This document shows positions 41,843 through 50,790 of a stretch of DNA of 64,000 nt, piece after piece. The stretch comes from Acidovorax sp. SUPP3334 (GTDB taxonomy: Bacteria; Pseudomonadota; Gammaproteobacteria; Burkholderiales; Burkholderiaceae_C): NCBI RefSeq assembly GCF_030159055.1, contig NZ_BQXQ01000018.1, forward strand, positions 1 through 64,000, given 5' to 3'. Made by a program: the position numbers and the translations under genes. The notes under the pieces were generated by a model. That model was given only the letters and a program-made list of their open reading frames with translations, had not been told where the DNA came from and did not search any database. Each line of letters starts with the position of its first letter. Within the stretch, counting starts at the first letter, position 1.

Positions 41843-42838
41843 TTACTTGTTCACGAACGCGTTGCGCGCCGCCACTGCCAGGTCGGGGTAGTTGGCGAAC
41901 ATGCCGTCCATGCCCATGTCCAGGTAGCTGCGGAACTCGGTGGCGGCCGTGGTGGCGCTCGCCTGGGCGAAGGTCCAGCCGTGCACCTTGAGGCCGGCGG
42001 CGTGGGCCTGGTCGATGTAGTCCTTGGTGATCGGGTAGGCGGCGGTGCTGATGACCACGCCGATGCCTTCGGTGAAGCCGGCCACTTCCCTGAAAGTGAG
42101 CTGCGTGACGGTGCTGCCGGAGATGACGCCCATGCGCGGCGTGCCGTCGGCGGCCTTGGCGGCGACGCCCAGCAGGATGAGGGGCATCTTGCTGTTCTGC
42201 GCGTTCTGCTTGGTGCGCAGGCTGCGCAGCGTGGCGTCGCTGAACGACTGGATGAAGACCTTGCTGTCGGCGTTGTAGCCGTTGTCTTTCAGGGTCTTGA
42301 GGATGCCGTCTTCCATCACCGGGTCGGCCTGCTTGGCCTCGGGGTACAGGCCCACTTCGCGGCCCACGGCGGTGGATTGCTTCTTGGCGAAGTCCACCAC
42401 TTCCTGGAAGGTGGGCACCTGGAAGGGGTTGGCGGCGCTGGGCGCGAAGCCGGGGTAGCTGGTCTTGCCGGTGCCGGTGGGCACCACGGTCAGCGTGCGG
42501 ATTTCGGCCAGGGTGAAGTCGGCCACCTTGTAGCCGCCGTTGCGCTGTGCGAACAGCGTGGCGATGTTGGTGGTGCGGTTGAGCGTGTCGTCGTGGATGG
42601 CGACGAGGGCGCCGTCCTTGGTGATCTGCAGGTCGGGCTCGATGAAGTCGGCGCCCATGCGAATCGCCAGTTCATAGCCGGCCAGGGTGTGCTCGGGCAG
42701 GTAGCCGCTGGCGCCGCGGTGGGCGATCACCTGGGGCTGGGCGGGTGGCGCGTCGTCGTTGCCGCCGCAGGCCGTGAGGGACAGGGCGGACAGGGCGGAC
42801 AGGCACAGGGCGGAGGCCAGCAGGGAGATTCGTTTCAT
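41843..42838 (-). CDS. glpQ: Glycerophosphodiester phosphodiesterase, lipoprotein
   Basis: A 331-residue lipoprotein (lipobox SLTAC, signal from MKRISLLASALCL). It hydrolyses glycerophosphodiesters such as glycerophosphocholine to glycerol 3-phosphate in the periplasm. Catalytic blocks: IAHRGASGYLPEHTLAGYEL (general acid/base histidine), DFIEPDLQITKDGALVAIHD (metal-binding Glu/Asp and second His), and VGLYPEAKQ in place of the usual YxEIK. The C-terminal HGWTFAQ and YLDMGMDGMFANYPDLAV are typical. No transporter for the product is adjacent. Confidence 0.9.
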   Translation of the reverse strand: MKRISLLASALCLSALSALSLTACGGNDDAPPAQPQVIAHRGASGYLPEHTLAGYELAIRMGADFIEPDLQITKDGALVAIHDDTLNRTTNIATLFAQRNGGYKVADFTLAEIRTLTVVPTGTGKTSYPGFAPSAANPFQVPTFQEVVDFAKKQSTAVGREVGLYPEAKQADPVMEDGILKTLKDNGYNADSKVFIQSFSDATLRSLRTKQNAQNSKMPLILLGVAAKAADGTPRMGVISGSTVTQLTFREVAGFTEGIGVVISTAAYPITKDYIDQAHAAGLKVHGWTFAQASATTAATEFRSYLDMGMDGMFANYPDLAVAARNAFVNK

Positions 42839-43007
42839 GGGGGCGTCTTCTTTCTTGTGTCGACAACAGCGTCGATGGAGCGAAGGCCGCACTCTAGAAG
42901 TGGCGCATGGCAAACCCGTGGCAAGTGCGTGACAGGCCGGCGACACGGGGCCGCCCGGGGCCGGCGCCCCGCCCCGAATGAAGCCGCAGCGCCTTGCCCC
43001 GCGCGGG

Positions 43008-43757
43008 TTACCCGCGCTGCGGAATCTCCAGTCCGCGCGCCACGGCGGGGCGGGCCACGAAGGCATCCAGCACGCGCTGCACCTGCGGAAAGTCACCGAA
43101 GCCCACCAGATCGCGCGCCTCACCGAAGCCGATGAGGTTGCTCACCCAGGGGAAGACGGCGATGTCGGCGATGGAATAGTCGTCGCCCATGATCCATGCG
43201 CGCCCGGACAGGCGCTGCTCCAGCACGCCCAGCAGGCGCTTGGATTCGGCCACGTAGCGGTCGCGCGGGCGCTTGTCCTCGTAGTCCTTGCCGGCGAACT
43301 TGTGGAAGAACCCGAGCTGGCCGAACATGGGCCCGACGCCGCCCATCTGCCACATGACCCACTGCAGCGTTTCATACCGCGCAGCGGGGTCCTTCGGCAG
43401 GAAGCGGCCGGTCTTCTCGGCCAGGTAGAACAGGATGGCGCCCGATTCAAACAGCGCCAGCGGTTGCCCGCCCGGGCCGTCGGGGTCGAGGATGGCGGGG
43501 ATCTTGTTGTTGGGGTTGAGCGAGAGAAACTCGGGCGAGAGCTGGTCGTTGGTGTCGAAACGCACCAGGTGCGGCTCGTACGGCAGGCCCAGTTCCTCCA
43601 GCAGGATGGAGACCTTCACGCCGTTGGGCGTGGGCAGCGAGTACAGCTGCAGCCGCTCGGGGTGGCTCGCCGGCCACTTGGCGGCGATGGGGTGGGTGAT
43701 AGGGCGGGTGATGGCTAAAGCGGCGGCAGGAGCGGAGGCGGGGTTTTGCGGGGTCAT
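43008..43757 (-). CDS. Glutathione S-transferase, YghU/YfcG type
   Basis: A 249-residue GST. Thioredoxin-like N-terminal domain: LQLYSLPTPNGVKVSILLEE, with the catalytic Thr/Asn in TPNG as in Nu-class enzymes (disulfide-bond reductases), and ALFESGAILFYLAEKTGRFL for glutathione contact. The C-terminal helical domain includes WVMWQMGGVGPMFGQLGFFH and YSIADIAVFPW. The start at 43757 gives a ~30-residue leader before the fold; this longer N-terminus is normal for YghU. It is alone. Confidence 0.88.
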   Translation of the reverse strand: MTPQNPASAPAAALAITRPITHPIAAKWPASHPERLQLYSLPTPNGVKVSILLEELGLPYEPHLVRFDTNDQLSPEFLSLNPNNKIPAILDPDGPGGQPLALFESGAILFYLAEKTGRFLPKDPAARYETLQWVMWQMGGVGPMFGQLGFFHKFAGKDYEDKRPRDRYVAESKRLLGVLEQRLSGRAWIMGDDYSIADIAVFPWVSNLIGFGEARDLVGFGDFPQVQRVLDAFVARPAVARGLEIPQRG

Positions 43758-43929
43758 GGTCTTTGGGCCGCAGGCGAACGGCCGGGGGGAAGCGAAAGGG
43801 GTTTTGATTAAACCCCCTGGCTCCACGGGACGCAGCCCGGCGGGCAGTAACCCCTGCGCGATTCGGCCCATCCGGCGCCGACCGTTCGCAGCGCGGCATC
43901 TGCGGCTAGGGATTTTTCGGTTCAGCCCC

Positions 43930-44691
43930 TCAACCCTTCACCAGGCCGCTGTCCACGATCAGGTTCTGCCCGGTCACCGCGCGCGACCAGGGCGAGAGGA
44001 AGAACAGCACCGCGTCGGCGAACTCGGCCGGCGTGGTCACGCGGCGCAGCGGGGTCATGCCGGCGATGAGGTCGAACACGGCCTCGGGCGTGGCGCGGCT
44101 GGCGTCGGTGGTGCGCAGCAGGCCGCCGGACACCATGTTCACGGTGATGCCGTGCGGCCCCAGGTCGTTGGCCGCCGTGCGGGTGAGCGACAGCAGCGCG
44201 GCCTTGGCGGCGGTGTAGTCGTGGTAGGGCACCACGGGGTTCTGGAACAGGTTGGTGCCCACGTTCACGATGCGCCCGAAGCCCTGGGCCTGCATGGCGG
44301 GCAGCGCGGCCTGCAGGGTGTTCAGCGCGCCCTTCACCGCACCGTCGATCTGCTGCTGAAAGCGCTCCCACGCGATGGTGCCGATCTGCGGGCGCGCGTC
44401 GCCGTCGAAGCGGAACTGCGCCAGCGCGTTGTTAACCACCGCGCTGATGGGCTGGCCGGTGCGCTCGTGCGCCTGCGCGAAGAGGCGCTGCACGGTGGCG
44501 GCGTCGGTCACGTCGGCCTGCAACGCGATGGCGCGCGGGCCCAACTCTTGCGCCAGGGCCTGCGCGGCGGTGTCGCTGGTGAGGTAGTTGATGACCACGC
44601 CGGCGCCTTCGCGCGCCAGCGCACGGGTGATCGATTCGCCCAGGCCCCGGGCGCCGCCGGTGACCAGGACCCATTGTTCGGACAGTTGCAT
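43930..44691 (-). CDS. SDR-family oxidoreductase (FabG-like)
   Basis: A 253-residue Rossmann enzyme, MQLSEQWVLVTGGARGLGES with the full TGGxxGLG nucleotide loop, ADVTDAATVQRLFAQA, VNNALAQFRFD for NNAG, and catalytic Tyr/Lys in YHDYTAAKAALLSLTR. The C-terminus has ADAVLFFLSPWSRAVTGQNL. It likely reduces a ketone or oxidises an alcohol with NAD(P)H, as 3-oxoacyl-ACP reductases do; the real substrate is unknown. Start ATG 44691. It is not linked to fatty acid genes. Confidence 0.87.
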   Translation of the reverse strand: MQLSEQWVLVTGGARGLGESITRALAREGAGVVINYLTSDTAAQALAQELGPRAIALQADVTDAATVQRLFAQAHERTGQPISAVVNNALAQFRFDGDARPQIGTIAWERFQQQIDGAVKGALNTLQAALPAMQAQGFGRIVNVGTNLFQNPVVPYHDYTAAKAALLSLTRTAANDLGPHGITVNMVSGGLLRTTDASRATPEAVFDLIAGMTPLRRVTTPAEFADAVLFFLSPWSRAVTGQNLIVDSGLVKG

Positions 44692-44798
44692 GGTGGTGTC
44701 GCTCGCTGAAGGGATGGGATTGGATGGATGAGTGGATGGATAGGGGACGGACGGATCGGTGGCATCGAGGGCCGTGCGCGGGCACGAAGGCCGCCCCT

Positions 44799-46775
44799 TC
44801 AGGCCGAAGGCGCGTACCCCAGCTGCCCCGGAAACACGCCCGGCCGCGAGCGGTGGCACAGCAGGGTGAGCTGCTGGCGCGCCCGTGTCATGCCGACGTA
44901 GAGCGTGTTCTTTTCCTGCGCGTAGGGCGCCTGGGGCACGGGGAACACGCCCTGCTCCAGGAACGGGATGACCACGTGGTCGAACTCCAGCCCTTTCACG
45001 TCTTCGATGTTGGCCAGCACCAGGCTGGCGGTGCTGCGCAGTTCGCGCTGGCGCTGCTCGGCGCGGTTCAGGTGCAGGAAGTAATCGCGCGCGCTGGCAA
45101 AGCCTTCGGCCGCGCTGCACAGGCCGGCGAGATTGGCGAGGGCGTCTTCGCGCCGCTGGCGCGATACGAACACCTCGCGGATCACGGCGTCGATCTGCAG
45201 CGCCTCCAGCAGGCGCGCCAGGGTGCCCTGGCCGCCGGCCTCGCGCGCCACCTCCAGCGCGTTGCGCAGACGCCGCTGCATCGCGGGCTCGACGTTGGCG
45301 ACGATCTGGTGGGTGAAGAAGTTCTGCAGAAACAGCGGGTTGTCGGTCACGCTGCGGATGGCGTCTTCCAGCAGGGCCTGCTGCGATTCGTGCTCGCGCC
45401 CGGCCACGACGATGCGCGCGCCGCAGAAGAACACCAGCGCCCGCATGAGCTTTTCGCGGGTGCGGGGCTCGGCCACGCTGTCGAAGTTGTCGGTGGCCAC
45501 GGCCAGCAGGCCGCGCACCAGCAGCACTTCGGGGCGCAGCAGGTAGCTGTCGAAGCCGCTCACGGTGTAGGGCACGTTGTCGGCCAGCAGCCGGTTCTCG
45601 ATGCCCACCGACTGGTTGGAGTGGCGCAGCAGCACGGCGAAGCCGGCCATCTTGGCGCGCGGCCGGGCGCGCCACTGCGCGGCGGCCTGCGCGACCTGGT
45701 CCACGCAGTCGGCGGCATCGGCATACGAGAGCAGTTCCACCGCGGTGTCGTGCCCGGCGAGCGAGTCGTAGGGCTTGGCGGCCAGCCGACCGGCCTTGGC
45801 GGCGAGCTTCTTGCCGAAGCGGTGGCTGGGCGTGAGCCGCAGCCGCGCCACGGGGCGGCCGGTGTGCGCGGCGATGGCATCGCCCATGAAGGCCGCGTCG
45901 GCCCCGTGGGCGCCGTAGATGACCTGGTCGCGGTCGCCCACGCCGCAGAAGGTGCATTGCGTGGTGTCCAGCAGTTCGCGCAGCACGCGAAAGGCGGCCT
46001 CGTTCATGTCGTGCATCTCATCGACCAGCACGGCCTGCACGGCGCGCGGCCAGCGCGGCAGGCTGGCCGCTGTGTCGCCGCCGTGCAGGCGCCGCGCGAG
46101 GTCGTAGGTGGCGTCGAACGGGCCACGGAACAGCGGTTCGTCGGCCAGTTCGCGCCGGCGGATGCGTTCGTAGGCCAGAAACACCTTGAGCGGCGTGTAG
46201 CCCACGCCGATGTTGCCGGCATGGTCGGGCGATGCAGGGCTGCCGTCGCGCTCCAGGTCGTCTTTCATCGTGCCCTTGAGCCACACGCTGGTGGACAGGA
46301 ATTCCTCGACGAAGCCGGCATCGCCCAGCGTGGGCAGCAGCAGCTCGTCGCGCCAGCGCTCGTGCTCGTTGTCTTCCACGCGCTGCACGGCCTGCCAGAC
46401 GAAGGGGCGCAGCTCTTCCAGGTGGCGGTAGTGCGGCACGGCGGCTTCGTACTGGTCGGCCAGCATTTCGGCGCAGAAGGCGTCGAACGTGGCGATGCGA
46501 AATCGCTGCGCCACGGGCGCGGGCACGCCGATCTTGCGCAGCGCGGCCTGCAGCGCCTGGCAGGCGGTGGCCGTGTGCATGAGGGCCAGGCAGCGCTCGG
46601 GCGCCACGCCGCGCGCCCAGGCCTCTGCCATGCGCAGGGCGAGCGTGGTGGTCTTGGCCGCACCGGCGTTGGCCTCGATGACGAGCGTGCGCGCGGCGGA
46701 TTGCTGGATCGCCTGCTGCTCGGCCGTGGGCACGATCTGCTTGGCCTGGAACAGGGGAGCGGGGGTGGTCGCCAA
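44799..46775 (-). CDS. UvrD/Rep-type DNA helicase
   Basis: A superfamily 1 helicase of about 658 residues. Motif I is EANAGAAKTTTLALR (A instead of G at one position), then FDAFC, Walker B VLVDEMHDMNEAAFRV, motif III GVGDRDQVIYG, motif IV GFAVLLRHSNQSVG, and the last motifs IEDVKGLEFDHVVIP and TLYVGMTRARQQLTLL. It unwinds DNA with 3'-5' polarity in repair (family). The start is uncertain: TTG at 46775 opens the first conserved part; a longer frame to 46847 is possible. It shows no second nuclease domain. Its neighbour downstream is the SDR gene. Confidence 0.8.
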   Translation of the reverse strand: MATTPAPLFQAKQIVPTAEQQAIQQSAARTLVIEANAGAAKTTTLALRMAEAWARGVAPERCLALMHTATACQALQAALRKIGVPAPVAQRFRIATFDAFCAEMLADQYEAAVPHYRHLEELRPFVWQAVQRVEDNEHERWRDELLLPTLGDAGFVEEFLSTSVWLKGTMKDDLERDGSPASPDHAGNIGVGYTPLKVFLAYERIRRRELADEPLFRGPFDATYDLARRLHGGDTAASLPRWPRAVQAVLVDEMHDMNEAAFRVLRELLDTTQCTFCGVGDRDQVIYGAHGADAAFMGDAIAAHTGRPVARLRLTPSHRFGKKLAAKAGRLAAKPYDSLAGHDTAVELLSYADAADCVDQVAQAAAQWRARPRAKMAGFAVLLRHSNQSVGIENRLLADNVPYTVSGFDSYLLRPEVLLVRGLLAVATDNFDSVAEPRTREKLMRALVFFCGARIVVAGREHESQQALLEDAIRSVTDNPLFLQNFFTHQIVANVEPAMQRRLRNALEVAREAGGQGTLARLLEALQIDAVIREVFVSRQRREDALANLAGLCSAAEGFASARDYFLHLNRAEQRQRELRSTASLVLANIEDVKGLEFDHVVIPFLEQGVFPVPQAPYAQEKNTLYVGMTRARQQLTLLCHRSRPGVFPGQLGYAPSA

Positions 46776-46868
46776 GGGATTCTTTTCAGGCGTGGCCCGC
46801 GCCCCGGCCCCGGCCGAAAGGCCCCGGGGCGCGCAGCGCAGGCGCAAAGCGAAGGAAAGGGGCGGGCC

Positions 46869-47063
46869 TCAGCGCCGGCGCTCGGCGCTCACGTCGATCT
46901 CGCCGAAGACGGTGACGCCGTTCGCGCCCTGGCCGCCGATGCCGTGCGTGCCGCGTGCTGGCGCTTCGGACGGCGCACCGCCCGCGCAGCCGGCCAGGCC
47001 ACCCAGCAGCGCCAGGGCCACCACCGCCGCCAGACGGCGGCCGATGCGGGCGAGCGCGCTCAT
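46869..47063 (-). CDS. Small lipoprotein overlapping topB
   Basis: A 64-residue protein whose signal peptide ends in lipobox GLAGC (MSALARIGRRLAAVVALALL then GGLAGCAGG), followed by ~40 polar residues (GTHGIGGQGANGVTVFGEID). Its ATG overlaps the topB stop as ATGA (47060-47063), so it is translationally coupled to topB. Function unknown; similar short lipoproteins with a GVTVFGEID-like end occur in related bacteria (recollection). Confidence 0.65.
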   Translation of the reverse strand: MSALARIGRRLAAVVALALLGGLAGCAGGAPSEAPARGTHGIGGQGANGVTVFGEIDVSAERRR

Positions 47064-50032
47064 GCCTCGCCCCCCAGGTGCTTGCCCAGGATGCCGGCCA
47101 GCTCGAACATGGTGACCTGGTCCTTGCCGAACACGGGGCGCAGCTTGGCGTCGGCGTTGATGGCGCGCTTGTTGGTCGCGTCCTGCAGGCCGTTGGCCTT
47201 GATGTAGTCCCACATCTTCTTCACGGCCTCGGGCCGGGAGACCGGTTCCGGCCCGATCACCGCGGCCAGCGCGGCGCTGGGCGCCTTGCCGGCAGCGGGC
47301 TTGCGCGGCGCCTTGGGCGCGGCCGGGGCCTTCTTGGCCGCAGCCGACTTGGGCGCGGCCGTGGTCTTGGCGGCGGGCTTTGCGGTCTTTTTGGCCGCTG
47401 CCGCCGTCTTCGCTGCGCCGGCTGCTCCTGTTTTTGCAGCGAACGTCTTGCGCGGCGGGAACTTGCTGTCGCGCTGCTCGAACTCGAAGTTCACCTTGCC
47501 GGCCTCCTTGTCCCAGGCGAGGAACGCCTTGAACGCGCGGCGCGTTCGCATGCTCACGAACTTGTCGAGCAGGTCGGTCTTGCCGGTGGCGAGCAGCTTG
47601 CTCATCTGCGCGCGCTCCACGGGCTGCTGCAGGATGATCTTGCCGCTCTTGAAGGTGCAGCTGGGCGTGGGCTGCGCCGCCGTGGGCACGGCCTTGCTGC
47701 ACACGTAGTTGCTGCCGTGCTCGTACACGGGCGCGCCGCACACGGGGCAGGCGCCCAGGCTTTCCTGATCCGAAAAATCGACCAGTTCGCCCGACTCTTC
47801 AGCGTTCTTGTCGTCGCCGAAATCGAACTCCAGCTTGTAGTTGTGCGCCTCGTCGTCATAGACGATGCCCACCTCGGCCGTGAACGGCCAGCCGGCCTTG
47901 GAGCGAAAGCCTTCCAGCGGGCCGATCTTCTTGTCGCGCAGCAGCCGGTCGGCCTCGGCGGTTTCGAAGGTGCGGCCGGCGGGCGACTTGCCGAACGAGA
48001 ACCCGCAGGCGTCCGAGCCGTCGCCGGCCTTGCCCACGCAGGCGTAGCGGCGGTAGTTTTCCTTCACCACGCCGCCGCAGTTGGGGCACGGCGCGGAGAG
48101 CGTGGCGTAGTCGCCGGGAATGGTGTCGCGGTCGTATTCCTTGGCCTTCTTGACCATGCGCTCGGTCATCTTGGCGATGTCGGCCATGAAGGCCTCGCGG
48201 CTGAGCAGGCCCTTTTCCATCTGCGAGAGCTTGAACTCCCAGTCGCCCGTGAGGTCGGCGCGGCACAGCTCTTCCACTTCGAGCCCGCGCAGCAGCGTCA
48301 TGAGCTGGAAGGCCTTGGCGGTGGGGATCAGCTCGCGGCCTTCGCGCAGCATGTACTTTTCGGTCAGCAGCCCTTCGATGATGGCCGCGCGCGTGGCAGG
48401 CGTGCCCAGGCCCTTTTCCTGCATGGCAGAGCGCAGCTCTTCATCGTCGATCTGCTTGCCGGCGCTTTCCATGGCGCCCAGCAGCGTGGCTTCGGAGTAG
48501 CGCGCGGGCGGCTTGGTCTTGAGGCCCTTGGGCTCGGCGTATTCGGTGCGCACCATCTCGCCGGGCTTGACGGGCACGAGGTTCTGGCCCTTGTCGCCGT
48601 CCTTGGCGCCTTCGACCTCGTCGGCCGCTTCCTTGCCGTAGATGGCCAGCCAGCCCGGGCGCACCAGCACCTTGCCTTCGGTCTTGAAGCTGTGGTTCAG
48701 CACCTGGCTCACCCGCGTGGTGACCATGTATTCCGCGCTCGGGAAGAACACGGCCATGAAGCGGCGCACCACCAGGTCGTACAGCTTCTGCTCGGCCTCG
48801 GACAGGCCGCTCGGCGCCTGCAGCGTGGGGATGATGGCAAAGTGGTCGCTCACCTTGCTGTTGTCGAAGATGCGCTTGGTCGGCTTCACGTAGTTGCCGT
48901 CCAGCGCCTGCCGGGCGAACGGCGCCAGGTGGCCCATGCCGCTCGTGGCCAGCATGCCGAAGGTGTCGCGCGCCACGGGCAGGTAGTCCTCGGGCAGCGC
49001 GCGGGAGTCGGTCCGCGGGTAGGTCAGGGCCTTGTGGCGCTCGTACAGGCTTTGCGCCAGGGCCAGCGTGGTCTTCGCGCTGAAGCCGAACTTGCCGTTG
49101 GCCTCGCGCTGCAGGCTGGTCAGGTCGAACAGCAGGGGCGATGCCTGCGAGGTGGGCTTGGATTCCTCGGTGACGCTCGCCGCCTTGCCGCGCACGGCCT
49201 CGGCGATGGCCAGCGCATCGGCGTGGTTCCACAGGCGGTCGGCCTTGGCCTCGGGGTCTTCGCTTTTCTTCCACTGGGGATTGAACCACTTGCCCAGGTA
49301 CTCGCCCGCCTCGGCATGGAAGCCCGCGTGCACTTCCCAATAGTCGCGGCTCACGAACTTGCGGATCTTTTCCTCGCGCTCGACCACCAGCGACAGGGTG
49401 GGCGTCTGCACCCGGCCCACGGTGGTGAGAAAGAACCCGCCGTCGCGCGAGTTGAAGGCCGTCATGGCCCGCGTGCCGTTGATGCCCACCAGCCAGTCGG
49501 CCTCGGAGCGGCTGCGCGCGGCGTGGGCCAGGCCCTGCATCTGCTGCTCGGAGCGCAGCGATTCGAAGCCGTCGCGGATGGCCTGCGGCGTCATCGACTG
49601 CAGCCACAGCCGCTTGACCGGCTTGCCCAGGCCCTTGCCGTCGGGCTTGGAGCCCCCGGCGTACTGCTCGATCAGGCGGAAGATCAGCTCGCCCTCGCGG
49701 CCCGCGTCGCAGGCGTTGATGAGTTCGGTCACATCCTTGCGCTTGGCCTGGCGCACCACGGCCGACAGGCGGCTCTTGGTCTTGTCCACGGGCTTCAGGT
49801 CGAAATACGGCGGGATCACGGGCAGGTGGGCGAAGCTCCACTTGCCGCGCTTGACGTCGAATTCCTCGGGCGCCTGGATCTCCACCAGGTGGCCCACCGC
49901 GCTGGTGACCACGTAGCGGTCGTTCTCGAAGTGGTCCTCGTGCTTGTCGAACTTGCCCGCCACGGGAGTGAGCGCGCGCACGATGTCCTGGGCCACCGAG
50001 GGTTTTTCTGCAATTACCAGTGTCTTGGTCAT
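47060..50032 (-). CDS. topB: DNA topoisomerase III with Lys/Ala-rich tail and SWIB domain
   Basis: A 990-residue type IA topoisomerase. Toprim: TLVIAEKPSVAQDIV and INACDAGREGELIFRLIE. Catalytic tyrosine near residue 337 in ALTYPRTDSRALPED. Two zinc-ribbon-like blocks follow (CPNCGGVVKE...CVGK and CPVCGAPVYE...CSKAV). Then comes a histone H1-like segment rich in K, A and P (AAAAKKTAKPAAKTTAAPKS), and at the end a SWIB/MDM2 domain (PEAVKKMWDYIKANGLQDAT, VTMFELAGILGKHL). E. coli TopB is ~650 residues, so the C-terminal ~330 are extra. It unlinks replication intermediates. The start is Met at MTKTLVIAEKP (50032); a longer frame adds unrelated residues. Divergent from a SET methyltransferase. Confidence 0.93.
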   Translation of the reverse strand: MTKTLVIAEKPSVAQDIVRALTPVAGKFDKHEDHFENDRYVVTSAVGHLVEIQAPEEFDVKRGKWSFAHLPVIPPYFDLKPVDKTKSRLSAVVRQAKRKDVTELINACDAGREGELIFRLIEQYAGGSKPDGKGLGKPVKRLWLQSMTPQAIRDGFESLRSEQQMQGLAHAARSRSEADWLVGINGTRAMTAFNSRDGGFFLTTVGRVQTPTLSLVVEREEKIRKFVSRDYWEVHAGFHAEAGEYLGKWFNPQWKKSEDPEAKADRLWNHADALAIAEAVRGKAASVTEESKPTSQASPLLFDLTSLQREANGKFGFSAKTTLALAQSLYERHKALTYPRTDSRALPEDYLPVARDTFGMLATSGMGHLAPFARQALDGNYVKPTKRIFDNSKVSDHFAIIPTLQAPSGLSEAEQKLYDLVVRRFMAVFFPSAEYMVTTRVSQVLNHSFKTEGKVLVRPGWLAIYGKEAADEVEGAKDGDKGQNLVPVKPGEMVRTEYAEPKGLKTKPPARYSEATLLGAMESAGKQIDDEELRSAMQEKGLGTPATRAAIIEGLLTEKYMLREGRELIPTAKAFQLMTLLRGLEVEELCRADLTGDWEFKLSQMEKGLLSREAFMADIAKMTERMVKKAKEYDRDTIPGDYATLSAPCPNCGGVVKENYRRYACVGKAGDGSDACGFSFGKSPAGRTFETAEADRLLRDKKIGPLEGFRSKAGWPFTAEVGIVYDDEAHNYKLEFDFGDDKNAEESGELVDFSDQESLGACPVCGAPVYEHGSNYVCSKAVPTAAQPTPSCTFKSGKIILQQPVERAQMSKLLATGKTDLLDKFVSMRTRRAFKAFLAWDKEAGKVNFEFEQRDSKFPPRKTFAAKTGAAGAAKTAAAAKKTAKPAAKTTAAPKSAAAKKAPAAPKAPRKPAAGKAPSAALAAVIGPEPVSRPEAVKKMWDYIKANGLQDATNKRAINADAKLRPVFGKDQVTMFELAGILGKHLGGEA

Positions 50033-50133
50033 GTTGTGGGTTTCGCCATTGAAAGGCGCTTCTACAATCCGCTTCTTCACACGCGTACACGCGCATGCGC
50101 CTGTGTGCCTATTCAAACTAACAGAGTTTTGCC
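50033..50133. promoter_or_regulatory. Shared promoter region of topB and SET gene
   Basis: 101 bp between divergent starts. It is somewhat AT-richer (CTATTCAAACTAACAGAGT) and must hold both promoters. No clear operator is visible. Confidence 0.4.
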
Positions 50134-50790
50134 ATGCCCCGCACCGCATCGCCCGCAGCCCCCCCGTCCGCACCGGGGCGCCGCCTCCAGACCCGGCGCT
50201 CGGGCGTGCATGGCAAGGGCGTCTTCGCCGTGCAGGATATCGCCGAAGGCGAGGTGCTGATCGAATACACCGGCGAGGTCATCACCTGGCAGGAGGCCCA
50301 GGACCGGCACCCGCACGATCCCGCACAGCCCAACCATACCTTTTACTTCCACGTGGATGAAGACCACGTGATCGACGCAAAGTTCGCCGGCAACTCTTCG
50401 CGCTGGATCAACCACAGCTGCGCCCCCAACTGTTTCGCCGACGAGCAGGACGGCCGCATTTTCATCACCGCCCTGCGCGACATCGCCGCAGGCGACGAGC
50501 TGAACTACGACTACGGCCTGATCATCGAAGAGCGCTACACCCCCAAGCTTAAGGCCGAATACCCCTGCTGGTGCGGCAGCGCCAACTGCCGCGGCACGCT
50601 GCTGGCACCCAAGCGCGGCTGGGCGCCGCCGGGCCTGGTGCCTGAAAAACCGGCCAGGGCAGGCAAGGCAGGCAAGACGGCCAAGGACGCGAAGCGCGGC
50701 CAGTCCGCCCGCAGGGCCAAGGCATCGCCCGCCACCGAAACCGCCTTGCCGCCCCCGCCGGCCCGAAAGGCGCGGAGCCCCCGCCGGTGA
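50134..50790 (+). CDS. SET-domain protein-lysine methyltransferase
   Basis: A 218-residue protein. SET core: SGVHGKGVFAVQDIAEGEVL, IEYTGEVITWQEAQ, RWINHSCAPNC at residues 90-100 (AdoMet contact) and GDELNYDYG at 120-128 with the catalytic tyrosine. A post-SET zinc motif CWCGSANCRG is at 145-154. The C-terminal ~60 residues are basic and Ala-rich (KPARAGKAGKTAKDAKRGQS), like a chromatin-binding tail. It should methylate lysines on a protein substrate with S-adenosylmethionine. Divergent from topB, whose Lys/Ala tail is an obvious candidate substrate (inference). Its stop overlaps the GTG start of birA. Confidence 0.88.
   Translation: MPRTASPAAPPSAPGRRLQTRRSGVHGKGVFAVQDIAEGEVLIEYTGEVITWQEAQDRHPHDPAQPNHTFYFHVDEDHVIDAKFAGNSSRWINHSCAPNCFADEQDGRIFITALRDIAAGDELNYDYGLIIEERYTPKLKAEYPCWCGSANCRGTLLAPKRGWAPPGLVPEKPARAGKAGKTAKDAKRGQSARRAKASPATETALPPPPARKARSPRR

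Noticed and set aside
46955-50260. 1101-codon plus-strand open frame.
   Set aside because: Antisense to topB; low-complexity product, no ribosome site.
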